A DNA stretch of 64,000 nucleotides, taken from positions 36,213-100,212 of the forward strand of contig CAKZPV010000020.1 in the NCBI GenBank assembly GCA_937139405.1, in the 5' to 3' direction. The notes under the pieces were generated by a model. That model saw only the letters and a list, made by a program, of their open reading frames with translations. It made no database searches and had not been told where the DNA came from. Numbering within the stretch: position 1 is the first letter of the stretch; each line of letters opens with the position of its first letter. Positions 26,419 through 35,270 of this stretch are shown here, in pieces. Position numbers and translations under genes: made by a program. The DNA is from an uncultured Nitrospirota bacterium. Lineage in GTDB: Bacteria; Nitrospirota; Nitrospiria; Nitrospirales; UBA8639.

Positions 26419-28278
26419 ATGAGGAAATTTATGATCGTTGTTGCCATTGTCTTAGTGCTCTTGGCTCTCATTATTCTTTCGCTGCCATTTTTACTTGATC
26501 TGAATCGGTATCGAGACCAGTATTTGCCAATTTTGGAGCAAGCGCTTGATCGCCATATTGAAGTTGAAGACGTTCGATTGACTCTTTTTCCAACATTAGG
26601 AGTTCAGTTACGCGAAGTAGCTATTGCTGATGACCCTGCCTTCACCTCCAAGCCCTTTCTGATGGTTCCTTCCGTGCAGGTGGTTGTAGAGTGGAGGCCC
26701 CTGCTGCAAAGACGAATTGAAGTTCAAAGGATATTGGTTGAACGTCCAATTGTGCAGGTCATTCGGTCAATAAAGGGTGACCTCAATATTTCGACGATGG
26801 GGAAAATTCCGACTTCTGGTCAGGTCGCCAGCAAAAGCGCTGACCCCAAGGACTCAGTTTCTCCTTTGTTGGGGGTCTTGGCGGTGAAGCAGTTTTCTGT
26901 GATTGGCGGAACCCTGCAGTTTGAAGATCGTATGCCCCTACATCCAAAGAGGTATCAAATTGAAAATATGACATTGAACACAGAATCGGTAGGAATTGGG
27001 AAAACTGCTCAGGTTCGGATACATGGCATGGTGATGCCTTATCAGATTCCGTTTGATGTTAAGGGGCGATTTGGTCCTGTTCAAGAAAACTTGGATATCT
27101 CAGAGCTTGCCATAGATGGTCTCGTCGGTAAGGTGGCAGTGACGGCAAAGGGGAAAATGGTTGATGGACAACTGACAGCAGATGTCCAGATTCCAAAGGC
27201 TTCCACAGAGGATATTCCAATAGAACTTGGGTTGAACAAACCAGTAAGGCTCTCTCAATTGCAGGCCCATGTCGTGGCTTCAATATTTTCCAAGGGACCC
27301 CGGGTCCTCTCTCACGAAGTTCTTGTTGATCCTCTTCGAATGAATCTTCATGTTGGTCAATCCATCATCCATGTAACTGGAAAAGGTTCTCCTTCGCGGT
27401 TTTCGCTGGTTGGCGATTCTCCCACATTCCTTTCGCAAGATTTTCCTGTTTTTCTTCCCGTTCAACGCCCTTTTGCTTTAGAACAACTTGAATTTGCAGC
27501 AGAGATTCAAGGGGAGACATTGGAGGTCCAATCCTTCAAGGCTAAGGCGTTTGATGGAACATTGAGCGCAAAAGGGGTTCTAGGAATAGTGAATCTTCCT
27601 CTGACTTTTTCGACGCAGGGTGCGTTCAGCAACTTTTCAACTGAGAAGCTTATGAAGACCATGAGGCCGTCTTCACTCAGTATGACTGGAGTTGGGGAAT
27701 TGAAGTGGAAGGTGAGCGGAATCGTTCCATCTTTGGCCCGTCCAGAATTTGATGGTCCTCTCCACTTGACCATTCGTGATGGCGCAATTGTCGGTTTCGA
27801 TCTTGTTAAAGCGGTAGAGGATGGATTGAAGATGCCTGGATTGCTGGGAAAAATTACGGGTGTGACCACGTTTTCACTGATCGATGCGAAAACTGAATTA
27901 GAAAAGGACGGATTGAGTATCCGAGAATTACAAGCCAATGTCTCAAACTTTTTGTTACGGAGTGCGGGAAAAGTAGGCCTGGACCAAACGGTAAACCTAC
28001 AGGGGACACTTAACGTCCCATCAGCCATTGCTGAAAAAATTATTCAACGATTTCCCATGGCCAAAGTTGTCAGGCAAGAAGGGCAGTACGTGCTTCCTTT
28101 TATTGTGCAGGGGACAGTTCAGAATGCAAAGTTTCGTTTGGATACCAAATTATTAGGTAAGCAGGTTCAAAAGAAAATCGAAAAACGGCTTGAAAAAGTC
28201 TTACAGGGTGATGATCAAGAATTACAAAAATTGTTGGACGAGGGGAAAGATTTATTGAAACAATTTTTCCGAAAATAA
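26419..28278 (+). CDS. AsmA-family envelope protein
   Basis: The protein has 619 residues. One N-terminal transmembrane helix (IVVAIVLVLLALIILSLPFL) is followed by the typical LDLNRYRDQYLPILEQALDR start of AsmA proteins and a long beta-rich periplasmic region. The C-terminal AsmA_2-like part (GVGELKWKVSG, LQANVSNFLLRSAGKVGLDQ, LPFIVQGTVQNAKF) is followed by a charged helix. AsmA proteins are thought to shuttle phospholipid to the outer membrane. The gene is divergent from polA. Confidence 0.8.
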   Translation: MRKFMIVVAIVLVLLALIILSLPFLLDLNRYRDQYLPILEQALDRHIEVEDVRLTLFPTLGVQLREVAIADDPAFTSKPFLMVPSVQVVVEWRPLLQRRIEVQRILVERPIVQVIRSIKGDLNISTMGKIPTSGQVASKSADPKDSVSPLLGVLAVKQFSVIGGTLQFEDRMPLHPKRYQIENMTLNTESVGIGKTAQVRIHGMVMPYQIPFDVKGRFGPVQENLDISELAIDGLVGKVAVTAKGKMVDGQLTADVQIPKASTEDIPIELGLNKPVRLSQLQAHVVASIFSKGPRVLSHEVLVDPLRMNLHVGQSIIHVTGKGSPSRFSLVGDSPTFLSQDFPVFLPVQRPFALEQLEFAAEIQGETLEVQSFKAKAFDGTLSAKGVLGIVNLPLTFSTQGAFSNFSTEKLMKTMRPSSLSMTGVGELKWKVSGIVPSLARPEFDGPLHLTIRDGAIVGFDLVKAVEDGLKMPGLLGKITGVTTFSLIDAKTELEKDGLSIRELQANVSNFLLRSAGKVGLDQTVNLQGTLNVPSAIAEKIIQRFPMAKVVRQEGQYVLPFIVQGTVQNAKFRLDTKLLGKQVQKKIEKRLEKVLQGDDQELQKLLDEGKDLLKQFFRK

Positions 28279-28314
28279 GGCTGTGTTTGGTACGACATTC
28301 GTAACGTGAAGGTT

Positions 28315-28333
28315 CGTAAGGGAAAAGCTTACG
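28315..28333. terminator. Weak hairpin between converging genes
   Basis: CGTAAG and CTTACG form a 6-bp stem with a 7-nt loop between the AsmA gene and the response regulator gene, followed by an AT-rich stretch. It could end transcription from the left. Confidence 0.3.
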
Positions 28334-28337
28334 GGAA

Positions 28338-28745
28338 TTATTTCGGCAAGAGGAATGTTTCCTGAGGTTGCAGAGGAATTCTTGCCGATAGCTGACTGAC
28401 GAGGGCTCGCAGTTCACCTAAATCATAGGGTTTGCCTACGATAGCATAGGCTCCTAATTGTGTGGCCTGCTCTCGAACGTCTAGATTGAGCAATCCGGTG
28501 ATCATGATGATTGGTAGATCTGTTTTATGGGGTTGGTGTTTGAGATGATCCAAGAATTCTAAGCCCGTCATGATCGGCATGGCATTGTCCAAAATAATGA
28601 CGTCAAAGGTTTGAGATTCCAGAATTGCCAATCCCATCGCCCCATTATCCGCTTCTCGACAATCAAACCCATCGTATTCAAATACCAACCGAAGGAGGTC
28701 GCGACTGACCACATCGTCTTCAATAATGAGCATGTTTTTTGACAT
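28338..28745 (-). CDS. Stand-alone response regulator receiver protein
   Basis: The protein has 135 residues, one CheY-like receiver: D10-D11 in IIEDDVV, phospho-acceptor D53 in IILDNAMPIMTGLEFL, Thr in IMITG, and Lys in VGKPYDLG. A short polar tail follows but no output domain. AAGGAGAG precedes the ATG. No kinase is adjacent. It is related to the regulator at 4276-4644, sharing the unusual DNxMP after the active-site Asp. Confidence 0.85.
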   Translation of the reverse strand: MSKNMLIIEDDVVSRDLLRLVFEYDGFDCREADNGAMGLAILESQTFDVIILDNAMPIMTGLEFLDHLKHQPHKTDLPIIMITGLLNLDVREQATQLGAYAIVGKPYDLGELRALVSQLSARIPLQPQETFLLPK

Positions 28746-28794
28746 CAGCTTTCTCTCCTTGTTGGCTTCGTTTGAAGATTATTCGATGGTGTCC

Positions 28795-28863
28795 CTACCA
28801 GATAAAACGTATCCCTCCAAATATCCCTAGGCCTGTTATAAAAATGGCAATGAGTAATTCCAT
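28795..28863 (-). CDS. Possible 22-residue membrane peptide
   Basis: A short frame coding MELLIAIFITGLGIFGGIRF and two more residues (Ile-Trp) begins with ATG behind GGAG at ten bases. Almost the whole peptide is one hydrophobic helix with a Gly-rich face and a single Arg near the end, like small accessory subunits of membrane complexes. It lies 49 bp upstream of the response regulator on the same strand. No homology is known to me. Confidence 0.35.
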   Translation of the reverse strand: MELLIAIFITGLGIFGGIRFIW

Positions 28864-29168
28864 GATTGTTTGTCTCCAATTCTATACGTATTTTGAGAAA
28901 AGCAAAGGTTGTACCAAATAATGAATTCGTGAAATCCACGGGATGTTCAAGGTATGAAGGTTTATAACCTCTGGAATATATGAGAGTTTATTGTAATTTT
29001 TGAAATTTCATTCCAAAATCTTAGGATTTCCCGTCAGATCAGCAAGGGAAATGTATGGATGAACATATATCTCAATCGATACAGACTGTATTGTTTTTGG
29101 TAAGGCTCAAGAGCCTGGATAACGGAGGCGTTTCTCGGAAGAGGGTCGCGAGAATTCTGAGAAGCTGG
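28864..29168. other. Intergenic region, nothing recognised
   Basis: This 305-bp AT-rich stretch lies between the ABC permease stop and the small peptide. It may contain the promoter for the peptide and response regulator; I see no RNA gene or repeat. Confidence 0.4.
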
Positions 29169-31826
29169 TTATTCTTGGCGAAGGACGGAAAGTGGTGGGA
29201 AGCCTAATAATCGGTAGGTACCCAAAAACCCCGTGATGAGGGTGAGTGCAATTGTCATCAGGAGTCCAGTTAATAAGACGGGCATATTGAGTGCCCAAGT
29301 GAGGTCAAAAAATAAATACAAGATCGACCAAGAGAGAAGGCATCCAAGACTTATTCCAACCAAAGCGGCAAATCCGCCAATTAGGCCAAATTCCGTGCCG
29401 AGCGAAAACAACAAAAGTCCACGACTTCCACCCAGAGCCTTCAAGATGGCGAGTTCACGGAGGCGCCGATAACGGTTAATTGAAATAGCAGCAATCATGA
29501 CCATCGCTCCGGTGATAAGGCAAAGAAGGGCCAGTGCTTGTATGCCCATGGCTAGTTGCCGAAATATCATTGCAATATTGTCCAAGACATCTCCCACGTC
29601 AATGGCTGTCACATTTGGCATGATTGCCACAATGGCTTGTTGGAGGGCGATTTCCACTGTCTTCGGAACTCGAGCTGTGGCGATGTAGGTAATGGGTGCT
29701 CCATCAAGAGAGCCTGGCTCCACGATCATAAAGAAATTCATCGAGAAAGAGCCCCAATCGACCTTACGAAAACTGCTAACTTTGGCCACGAAAGGCACAC
29801 CCTGAATGTTTAATGTGAGGGTGGATCCTAGCGACAGTCCTAAATTTTTGGCCGCATCTTCTTCAACGGATACCAAGGGCACATTATTCTGAGCTGTCGA
29901 CTCGTTCGAGGATTTTTGGGGTTGAGTGGTTTCCCACCATTGTCCTTGAGTTAGGAGATTGTCCTTGGGAAGAGATTGGAACGTGGTCACAACATATTCC
30001 CTTGTGAAATACCAACCGTTTCGTTTCCCTTTATGATCTTCAGGATTGATGGGTTCTCCATTAATGGCCGTGAGTCGAGATCGTACGACCGGGACCAAAT
30101 TATATGGCGAGTCTGGAATATGCGTTTCCAACACCTGTTTAAATGAAGCATGTTGATCGGGTTGGATATCGATAAAGAAAAATGAGGGTGCGCTGGTTGG
30201 GATTTGATCTTCAATAAGATCAAGCAACGTGTGTTGCACCGTAATCAGTGTTGTCATCAACATGACGCCGATACCGATAGCCAAGGTCATGGCTTTGGTA
30301 AAATTCCCAGGTCGCTGGAGATTGCTTGTGGCATGTCGTAATAGTAATTTTTGAGGAAAATGAATATGGCGTAGGGTCCAAAATAGAACAGTAGTTCCAC
30401 ACAATAGAGCGAAAATGCTGACAATAAAGGCACCAGAAAAGAACAGGCCCAAAGAGAGCGAATGAGCCTGCCAAATAGCTAGACCGAGTAGACATCCTGT
30501 GATCAAGAGGCTAGTCATTCGTTGTTCGCGGTCGTTCCACCAATCTTTGACTGTGCCCATCAATTCTTTTGGCCAGGAGCGCGGCTTGCTTTGCTTTGCT
30601 GCTCGATCTATGTCTTGGCGAAAAACGAGGGATGGAGAAACAGAGCGGATCGCGAGCAATGGCCACAGCGAAAAACTCAGGGTGGCTAATGTGCCCACGG
30701 CGATTCCTCGTAGAATAGGAGCAAGCGTGGGTTCCATCGAGAAGGTTTCCGGAATAATGCCTTGGAGGAACAGAGGTAGCCCCTGATGGAGCCCTGCTCC
30801 AAGTATGCCACCGGCTAGACTCCCGATACTTCCAAGGAGCAGACTTTGAGTGAGATAAATGGCGATGATTTGTGAAGAATCAGCGCCAAGAGTTTTGAGC
30901 GTGGCGATGATTGGGGTTTTTTGCGTGATAAATCCTTGAATGGTGCAAGCAACTCCGATGCCTCCGACCCAGAGAATCGTCAATCCAATAAGCCCAAGGT
31001 AAAGTGTAAGTTGGTCTAAAAATCGGCGAAGTCTGGGTTGTGCATCTCGGTAAGAACTAACCTGAACGCCTTCTTGACTGAGGCGCCCACGAAGCTCTCC
31101 AAGCCATCGTTCCAGATTGGTAGAAGAGGGAAGTTGCAATCGGTATCGCTCGCGAATACGGCTTCCTGTTTTGACAAGTTCCGTTGTCACCAAGGCTTCA
31201 CGGGAGATCATGACGCGAGGTCCTAGGCTAAAGGCGGTGGCAATCTTATCTGGTTCTTTTCCGAGAATGCCTGTGATGATGAAATTGGTTTGACCAATAC
31301 GAAGCTCTCTGCCGAGGCTCAAGCCTAAGCGAATGAGCAGTGATTTTTGGACAATAGCTCCAAAACAGGGTAATCGTTGGCAGTCTGATTGAATGGGTGC
31401 TAAGAGCTGCTCAGTTCGGTGAGCTGGTTCCACAATCAGGCTGCCATAGAGTGGATAGAAAGAATCCAGGGCTTTTAGTTCAACTAATTGTGAGACGGCT
31501 TTTGTTCCCTGATCGTGTGATTGGTTGGTTTCGACAGCTGCCATAGCCGCAAACTCAGTGATATGCGAGACGATGATTTTTCGTTCAGAGAGAGAATCCA
31601 GAACGTCTTGCCCATTTTGGCTTACGGTGCGGCGCCACGATAACTCGATATCGCCACCTAACAGTCCGCGTGCATCCCCCAAGATGGCCTGTTCGACATT
31701 AGTGGCGAATAGGTCTACGGCCACTATGGCTCCGACCCCAAGGGCTATACAAAGAAACAAGAATATGAAACGGGACCATGAGTTGGCCGTTTCACGCCAA
31801 GCCAATTTTAGGGGGAGGGGCATCAT
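29169..31826 (-). CDS. ABC transporter permease, YbbP/FtsX family
   Basis: The protein has 885 residues. It has an N-terminal transmembrane helix (FIFLFLCIALGVGAIVAVDL) with a MacB-like periplasmic domain after it, then FtsX-type transmembrane bundles (IGLTILWVGGIGVACTIQGF, and at the C-terminus LALLCLITGAMVMIAAISIN, then RLRELAILKALGG). About ten transmembrane segments are visible, as in YbbP. Its start overlaps the ATPase stop by four bases, so it pairs with YbbA. This class of exporter works with periplasmic or membrane substrates rather than nutrients. The substrate is unknown. Confidence 0.85.
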   Translation of the reverse strand: MMPLPLKLAWRETANSWSRFIFLFLCIALGVGAIVAVDLFATNVEQAILGDARGLLGGDIELSWRRTVSQNGQDVLDSLSERKIIVSHITEFAAMAAVETNQSHDQGTKAVSQLVELKALDSFYPLYGSLIVEPAHRTEQLLAPIQSDCQRLPCFGAIVQKSLLIRLGLSLGRELRIGQTNFIITGILGKEPDKIATAFSLGPRVMISREALVTTELVKTGSRIRERYRLQLPSSTNLERWLGELRGRLSQEGVQVSSYRDAQPRLRRFLDQLTLYLGLIGLTILWVGGIGVACTIQGFITQKTPIIATLKTLGADSSQIIAIYLTQSLLLGSIGSLAGGILGAGLHQGLPLFLQGIIPETFSMEPTLAPILRGIAVGTLATLSFSLWPLLAIRSVSPSLVFRQDIDRAAKQSKPRSWPKELMGTVKDWWNDREQRMTSLLITGCLLGLAIWQAHSLSLGLFFSGAFIVSIFALLCGTTVLFWTLRHIHFPQKLLLRHATSNLQRPGNFTKAMTLAIGIGVMLMTTLITVQHTLLDLIEDQIPTSAPSFFFIDIQPDQHASFKQVLETHIPDSPYNLVPVVRSRLTAINGEPINPEDHKGKRNGWYFTREYVVTTFQSLPKDNLLTQGQWWETTQPQKSSNESTAQNNVPLVSVEEDAAKNLGLSLGSTLTLNIQGVPFVAKVSSFRKVDWGSFSMNFFMIVEPGSLDGAPITYIATARVPKTVEIALQQAIVAIMPNVTAIDVGDVLDNIAMIFRQLAMGIQALALLCLITGAMVMIAAISINRYRRLRELAILKALGGSRGLLLFSLGTEFGLIGGFAALVGISLGCLLSWSILYLFFDLTWALNMPVLLTGLLMTIALTLITGFLGTYRLLGFPPLSVLRQE

Positions 31827-32539
31827 GTTGTGAGGGAGGCATCGTTCACAATGGTGCCATCTTGCAATGTCAGAATACGCTGGGCGCGAGCGGCAAGTGT
31901 TGTATCATGTGTCACTAATATTAATGTACTGTCGTGCTGCTCATGAAGTTGCCATAAAAGATCAATCACTAGGTTTCCCGTGGCGCTATCGAGATTGCCC
32001 GTGGGTTCATCGGCTAAAAGAAGTGGTGGTTGGCTGATAAATGCCCGTGCTAAGGCTACCCGTTGTTGTTCTCCGCCAGAGAGCTGGATGGGATAATGAT
32101 GAACGCGTTTTTCCAGTCCGACAGCCTGCAAAAGTGTTTTGGCGCGCTCTTCCCCAGTGGTGATTCCTTGAAGCTCCAATGGGAGTGCCACGTTTTCCAA
32201 GGCAGTCAACGTCGGGATAAGATGAAACGCTTGAAAGACATACCCAATATATTGGCGTCGGAAATGTGCCATGGCGCTTTCTGCTAATGCCGTAATGTTA
32301 GTGTTGTGAATGTGAATAGAACCGCATGTGGGCTGATCCAGACCAGCTAGGAGACCTAGGAGTGTTGATTTGCCGCTGCCTGATGGCCCAACAATGGCCA
32401 GGACTTGCTTGGCTGAGACCTCAAAGGAAATGTTGTGTAAAATCTGAACAGCGTGGTTTCCTGCAGAAAGTTGCATGCCAAGCTGGTTGACAGAAATCAG
32501 GGAATGGGAAGATGGGGAATCGGGCAAGGGAGAATCCAA
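31823..32539 (-). CDS. ABC transporter ATP-binding protein, YbbA/LolD family
   Basis: The protein has 238 residues. It shows Walker [16 protein letters not shown], the signature [15 protein letters not shown], and Walker [14 protein letters not shown], then the H-loop VTHDTTLA. It is the partner of the YbbP-like permease, with which it overlaps by four bases. The start is a TTG at 32539, whose codon touches the ATG of the divergent esterase gene. A TTG four codons inside is also possible. The ybbA-ybbP-tesA neighbourhood is common in other bacteria. Confidence 0.9.
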   Translation of the reverse strand: MDSPLPDSPSSHSLISVNQLGMQLSAGNHAVQILHNISFEVSAKQVLAIVGPSGSGKSTLLGLLAGLDQPTCGSIHIHNTNITALAESAMAHFRRQYIGYVFQAFHLIPTLTALENVALPLELQGITTGEERAKTLLQAVGLEKRVHHYPIQLSGGEQQRVALARAFISQPPLLLADEPTGNLDSATGNLVIDLLWQLHEQHDSTLILVTHDTTLAARAQRILTLQDGTIVNDASLTT

Positions 32540-33357
32540 TGAAGGAATGGGTATGGTCGTTAACGGTTGGAATTCATCAATTAGATATTTTGTGGATATT
32601 TCTGCATCAAATCCGTAAAGCCTTCATCATCTTACCAGCCTCTGTTCTCTTCTGTCTGACCCTATCGGGATGTGAGGCTCAAGAAGGCCCTTCAGTCGGT
32701 TCTGATGAATTACAAGGAAATCATTCTCAAGTTGCGTTAATCGGAGAATCCGGGCGTTCATCCCTTCAGGAAGCGGAATCTTATGCTAGTAACCTTCCTC
32801 GAATTGTGGCCTTTGGCGATAGCTTAACGGCTGGACTTGGAGTCGCTCCGGATGATGCATATCCCGGACAATTAGCTCGGTTGTTACGTGAACAAGGTTT
32901 TGCCTATGAAGTGATCAATGCCGGAGTGTCTGGTGATACAACGGCTGGTGGACTCAGGCGAGTTAACTGGATTTTGAAAAGTCAGCCAAAATTGGTCATT
33001 TTAGAATTAGGTGCCAATGATGGACTTCGGGGACAATCTCTGAAGGATACCTATGATAACCTCAACGCGATTATTGAGGGTCTCAGAGCTAAGGGAGTTA
33101 TTGTCGTGTTGGCCGGTATGCGCCTCCCACTCAACTATGGGGATGACTATACAGAAGAATTTTCCGATCTGTTTGTTCGGTTGGCTCAGAAACATCATAT
33201 TTCTTTTATTCCATTTTTCTTGGAAGATGTAGCCACGCATCGGCATTTAAATCAAGGCGATGGGCTTCATCCAAATGCGGAAGGGTATGCGATTGTAACT
33301 CTGAATGTTTGGAAGACTATACAACCAATCCTTAAAGAATTGGCTCAGGAAAGCTAA
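32539..33357 (+). CDS. tesA: TesA-like SGNH esterase/lysophospholipase, probable lipoprotein
   Basis: The protein has 272 residues from the ATG behind AAGGGAG. The catalytic Ser is in FGDSLTAGLG (block I), with GVSGDTTAGGL (block II), LGANDGLRG (block III) and DGLHPNAEGY, which holds the Asp and His (block V). The N-terminus has a long leader, then a hydrophobic segment ending in LTLSGC, a lipobox. TesA hydrolyses acyl esters and lysophospholipids in the periplasm. It is divergent from ybbA with no intergenic space; a start inside the leader would free some. Confidence 0.85.
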   Translation: MKEWVWSLTVGIHQLDILWIFLHQIRKAFIILPASVLFCLTLSGCEAQEGPSVGSDELQGNHSQVALIGESGRSSLQEAESYASNLPRIVAFGDSLTAGLGVAPDDAYPGQLARLLREQGFAYEVINAGVSGDTTAGGLRRVNWILKSQPKLVILELGANDGLRGQSLKDTYDNLNAIIEGLRAKGVIVVLAGMRLPLNYGDDYTEEFSDLFVRLAQKHHISFIPFFLEDVATHRHLNQGDGLHPNAEGYAIVTLNVWKTIQPILKELAQES

Positions 33358-33366
33358 GCATACAAT

Positions 33367-33406
33367 ATGACCCCTCTTCCCCTATGGAAAGAGAGGTCAT
33401 GTTTTT
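33367..33406 (+). terminator. Intrinsic terminator after tesA
   Basis: ATGACC, then CTCTT, pairs with AAGAG, then GGTCAT (33389-33400), and a GTTTTT run follows. The stem is about 11 bp with the loop CCCCTATGG. Confidence 0.75.
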
Positions 33407-33433
33407 GGATATCGTGTTGAGAGGAAAGAGGGC

Positions 33434-33592
33434 TTAGGTCTTGTAGATGTCGTAGGCTCCATAGGCCAGAAGTATCCCAATTGTCCCATAAAACATGGCA
33501 GTGATACCTTCATACCCGCCACCTGGGGCATTGGCCATAACTGGAGCTGCAGTCAAAATAAACAACGTACTTAATGTGATGATTCTGCCCAT
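33434..33592 (-). CDS. Small exported or membrane peptide
   Basis: A 52-residue frame starts at ATG 33592 with GGGAG eight bases upstream. Residues 1-21 (MGRIITLSTLFILTAAPVMA) are a clean signal peptide, and the mature part NAPGGGYEGITAMFYGTIGI continues as a hydrophobic helix to YDIYKT. It is probably a small membrane protein. It is monocistronic, facing the tesA terminator. No family is recognised. Confidence 0.6.
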   Translation of the reverse strand: MGRIITLSTLFILTAAPVMANAPGGGYEGITAMFYGTIGILLAYGAYDIYKT

Positions 33593-33871
33593 AGGAACTC
33601 CCTCACTTTCTGACTAGAAGAATCTTACCTGATTATTAGATTCCGTAATGTAATCTCGTGTAGAGGGTAGGATTGTAGTCAATTTTATTTCTGAGATGCA
33701 AGCCGAGACTGATGCAATAATATATAGTATTTTAAATTAGTTATAATTGCCTAATTTCTGAAAGCACTTTTGTCGACAGCTCACGAAATGTAGGTCACTG
33801 AATTTGCAATATTTTGAAATGGGATCCCTACTCGATATGAGCATCGTGATATGAGTGTCCATTCCTGACTA

Positions 33872-34117
33872 TTAAGGTTCGAGGCGTGAATGAGACCCAT
33901 CACAAAATGGGGATTTTTTACTATGTTTGCAGCCACACCAAGCCACTTTCTTTTTTTCTTTGATTTCAACTTCTAGCGGCGACAAATCTGTTCCCGTGTG
34001 AGAGCCATCACAAAAGGGTTGGGTTTTGGATCGGCCGCATTGACACCAATAATATGTCCCAGGTTCCATGTCCATGACATACGGGGCTCGTTGTGGAATG
34101 ACAATAGGGTCGGCCAT
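33872..34117 (-). CDS. Double CDGSH iron-sulfur protein
   Basis: The protein has 81 residues with two CDGSH zinc-finger motifs: CQCGRSKTQPFCDGSH near residues 25-40 and CGCKHSKKSPFCDGSH near 61-76. Each supplies three Cys and one His for a 2Fe-2S cluster, as in mitoNEET-type proteins. The role is electron or cluster transfer in the cytosol; partners are unknown. AAGGAGG precedes the ATG. It follows the ChaN-like gene by 48 bp on the same strand. Confidence 0.9.
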   Translation of the reverse strand: MADPIVIPQRAPYVMDMEPGTYYWCQCGRSKTQPFCDGSHTGTDLSPLEVEIKEKKKVAWCGCKHSKKSPFCDGSHSRLEP

Positions 34118-34165
34118 GTTTTCCTCCTTATTTTTGACAAAAAATTGGATATCTTGAAAAAGCCA

Positions 34166-35161
34166 TTATCCACATCGGGCTTGAATGCCTTTGGGGCCCA
34201 GGGGCGTCAGCCAGAGAAAATCGGCGATTCCGTTTTGGAGCTCTGCTTGGACTTCTTCTTCTTTTGATGGGTCCCACGCGACTAAATAGATGGTAACCAT
34301 TTTGATTTCAGGCCGCGTTCTTTTCACGCGTTTAGGAACGGGAATATGGTATTGAATATGGCCACCTCCTGTATAACTGACCAGAGGGCCTTCTGAAGGA
34401 GACTTGTGATTCAAATAATTTCTGATGACTTGCGCCATTCCCTCATCACGAAAAATTGACGCTTCAAAGATCCGTCGGTAGACATGGTCTGGCAAGCCAG
34501 CATGACAGGATTCAATTTGTTCAAAGATGAGCTTCTCGTAATCGGGATCATCCTCCACGATTTTGCCAATAGGCCAGTTATCCATTTCGGGAGCTTCCAG
34601 GGCTTTGGCTAATCCTTGTTTGGCCACCATTCGTACTAAAGGGCGGGGAGGGTTGAGTGCTAAGAGATTGAGTTTATGGGATTTTGCAAAGGTCACCAAT
34701 GACTGATAGTCGACAAATTCACCACCCCAATTCTTACTCCAATGGGACTCATCTAATAATTCCTCGAGGGTCGCTTCCGATTTTTCAATATAACGGTCTA
34801 AGCCAAGTTGGCCATCCCAACTAAACATTTCCATTGCGAGACTGGGCTGACGTTGGTGCTCTAGGAGTTTGGAGAGAATGGTTTCGGCGGCCTTTAGATG
34901 GGATGGTGTGTAATGTTCCTCTCCTATAAAAATGAGATCGGCGGCTAGGACATGAGGGACAAGATCCTCAATCTTCAGAAGTTGTTGTTTTGAAACATCG
35001 TAAATTTGTCCGACCTGAAACGTGGGTTTCGCTTGAAGTGTGGCACACCCCCAGACTCCATAGATAAAAAGAACAATGATGATGCACTGAAAGACTAAAG
35101 GTCTCAAACGTGCAATATTCAAGAGATTCATAAGGAGCATGGTGTAACATAGTCTTTTCAT
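34166..35161 (-). CDS. ChaN-family (DUF399) lipoprotein
   Basis: The protein has 331 residues. The signal segment ends in YGVWGC, a lipobox. LIFIGEEHYTPSHLKAAETI is the family signature, with the residues that place heme in Campylobacter ChaN. LAMEMFSWDGQ and YTGGGHIQYHIPVPKRV follow. The family binds heme at the outer membrane and may act in iron uptake. Inner ATGs at residues 8 and 11 are alternative starts that would leave a shorter n-region. It is probably co-transcribed with the CDGSH gene. Confidence 0.75.
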   Translation of the reverse strand: MKRLCYTMLLMNLLNIARLRPLVFQCIIIVLFIYGVWGCATLQAKPTFQVGQIYDVSKQQLLKIEDLVPHVLAADLIFIGEEHYTPSHLKAAETILSKLLEHQRQPSLAMEMFSWDGQLGLDRYIEKSEATLEELLDESHWSKNWGGEFVDYQSLVTFAKSHKLNLLALNPPRPLVRMVAKQGLAKALEAPEMDNWPIGKIVEDDPDYEKLIFEQIESCHAGLPDHVYRRIFEASIFRDEGMAQVIRNYLNHKSPSEGPLVSYTGGGHIQYHIPVPKRVKRTRPEIKMVTIYLVAWDPSKEEEVQAELQNGIADFLWLTPLGPKGIQARCG

Positions 35162-35270
35162 AGGAGCAATATCGGTCGTCGGAAGAATTCTTGTTTCATC
35201 ATATCAAGGACAGTTATGTTGACGAAATTTACGGGTGTGTCTTGAAATCTGTATCTAGGAAGAATGCTGA

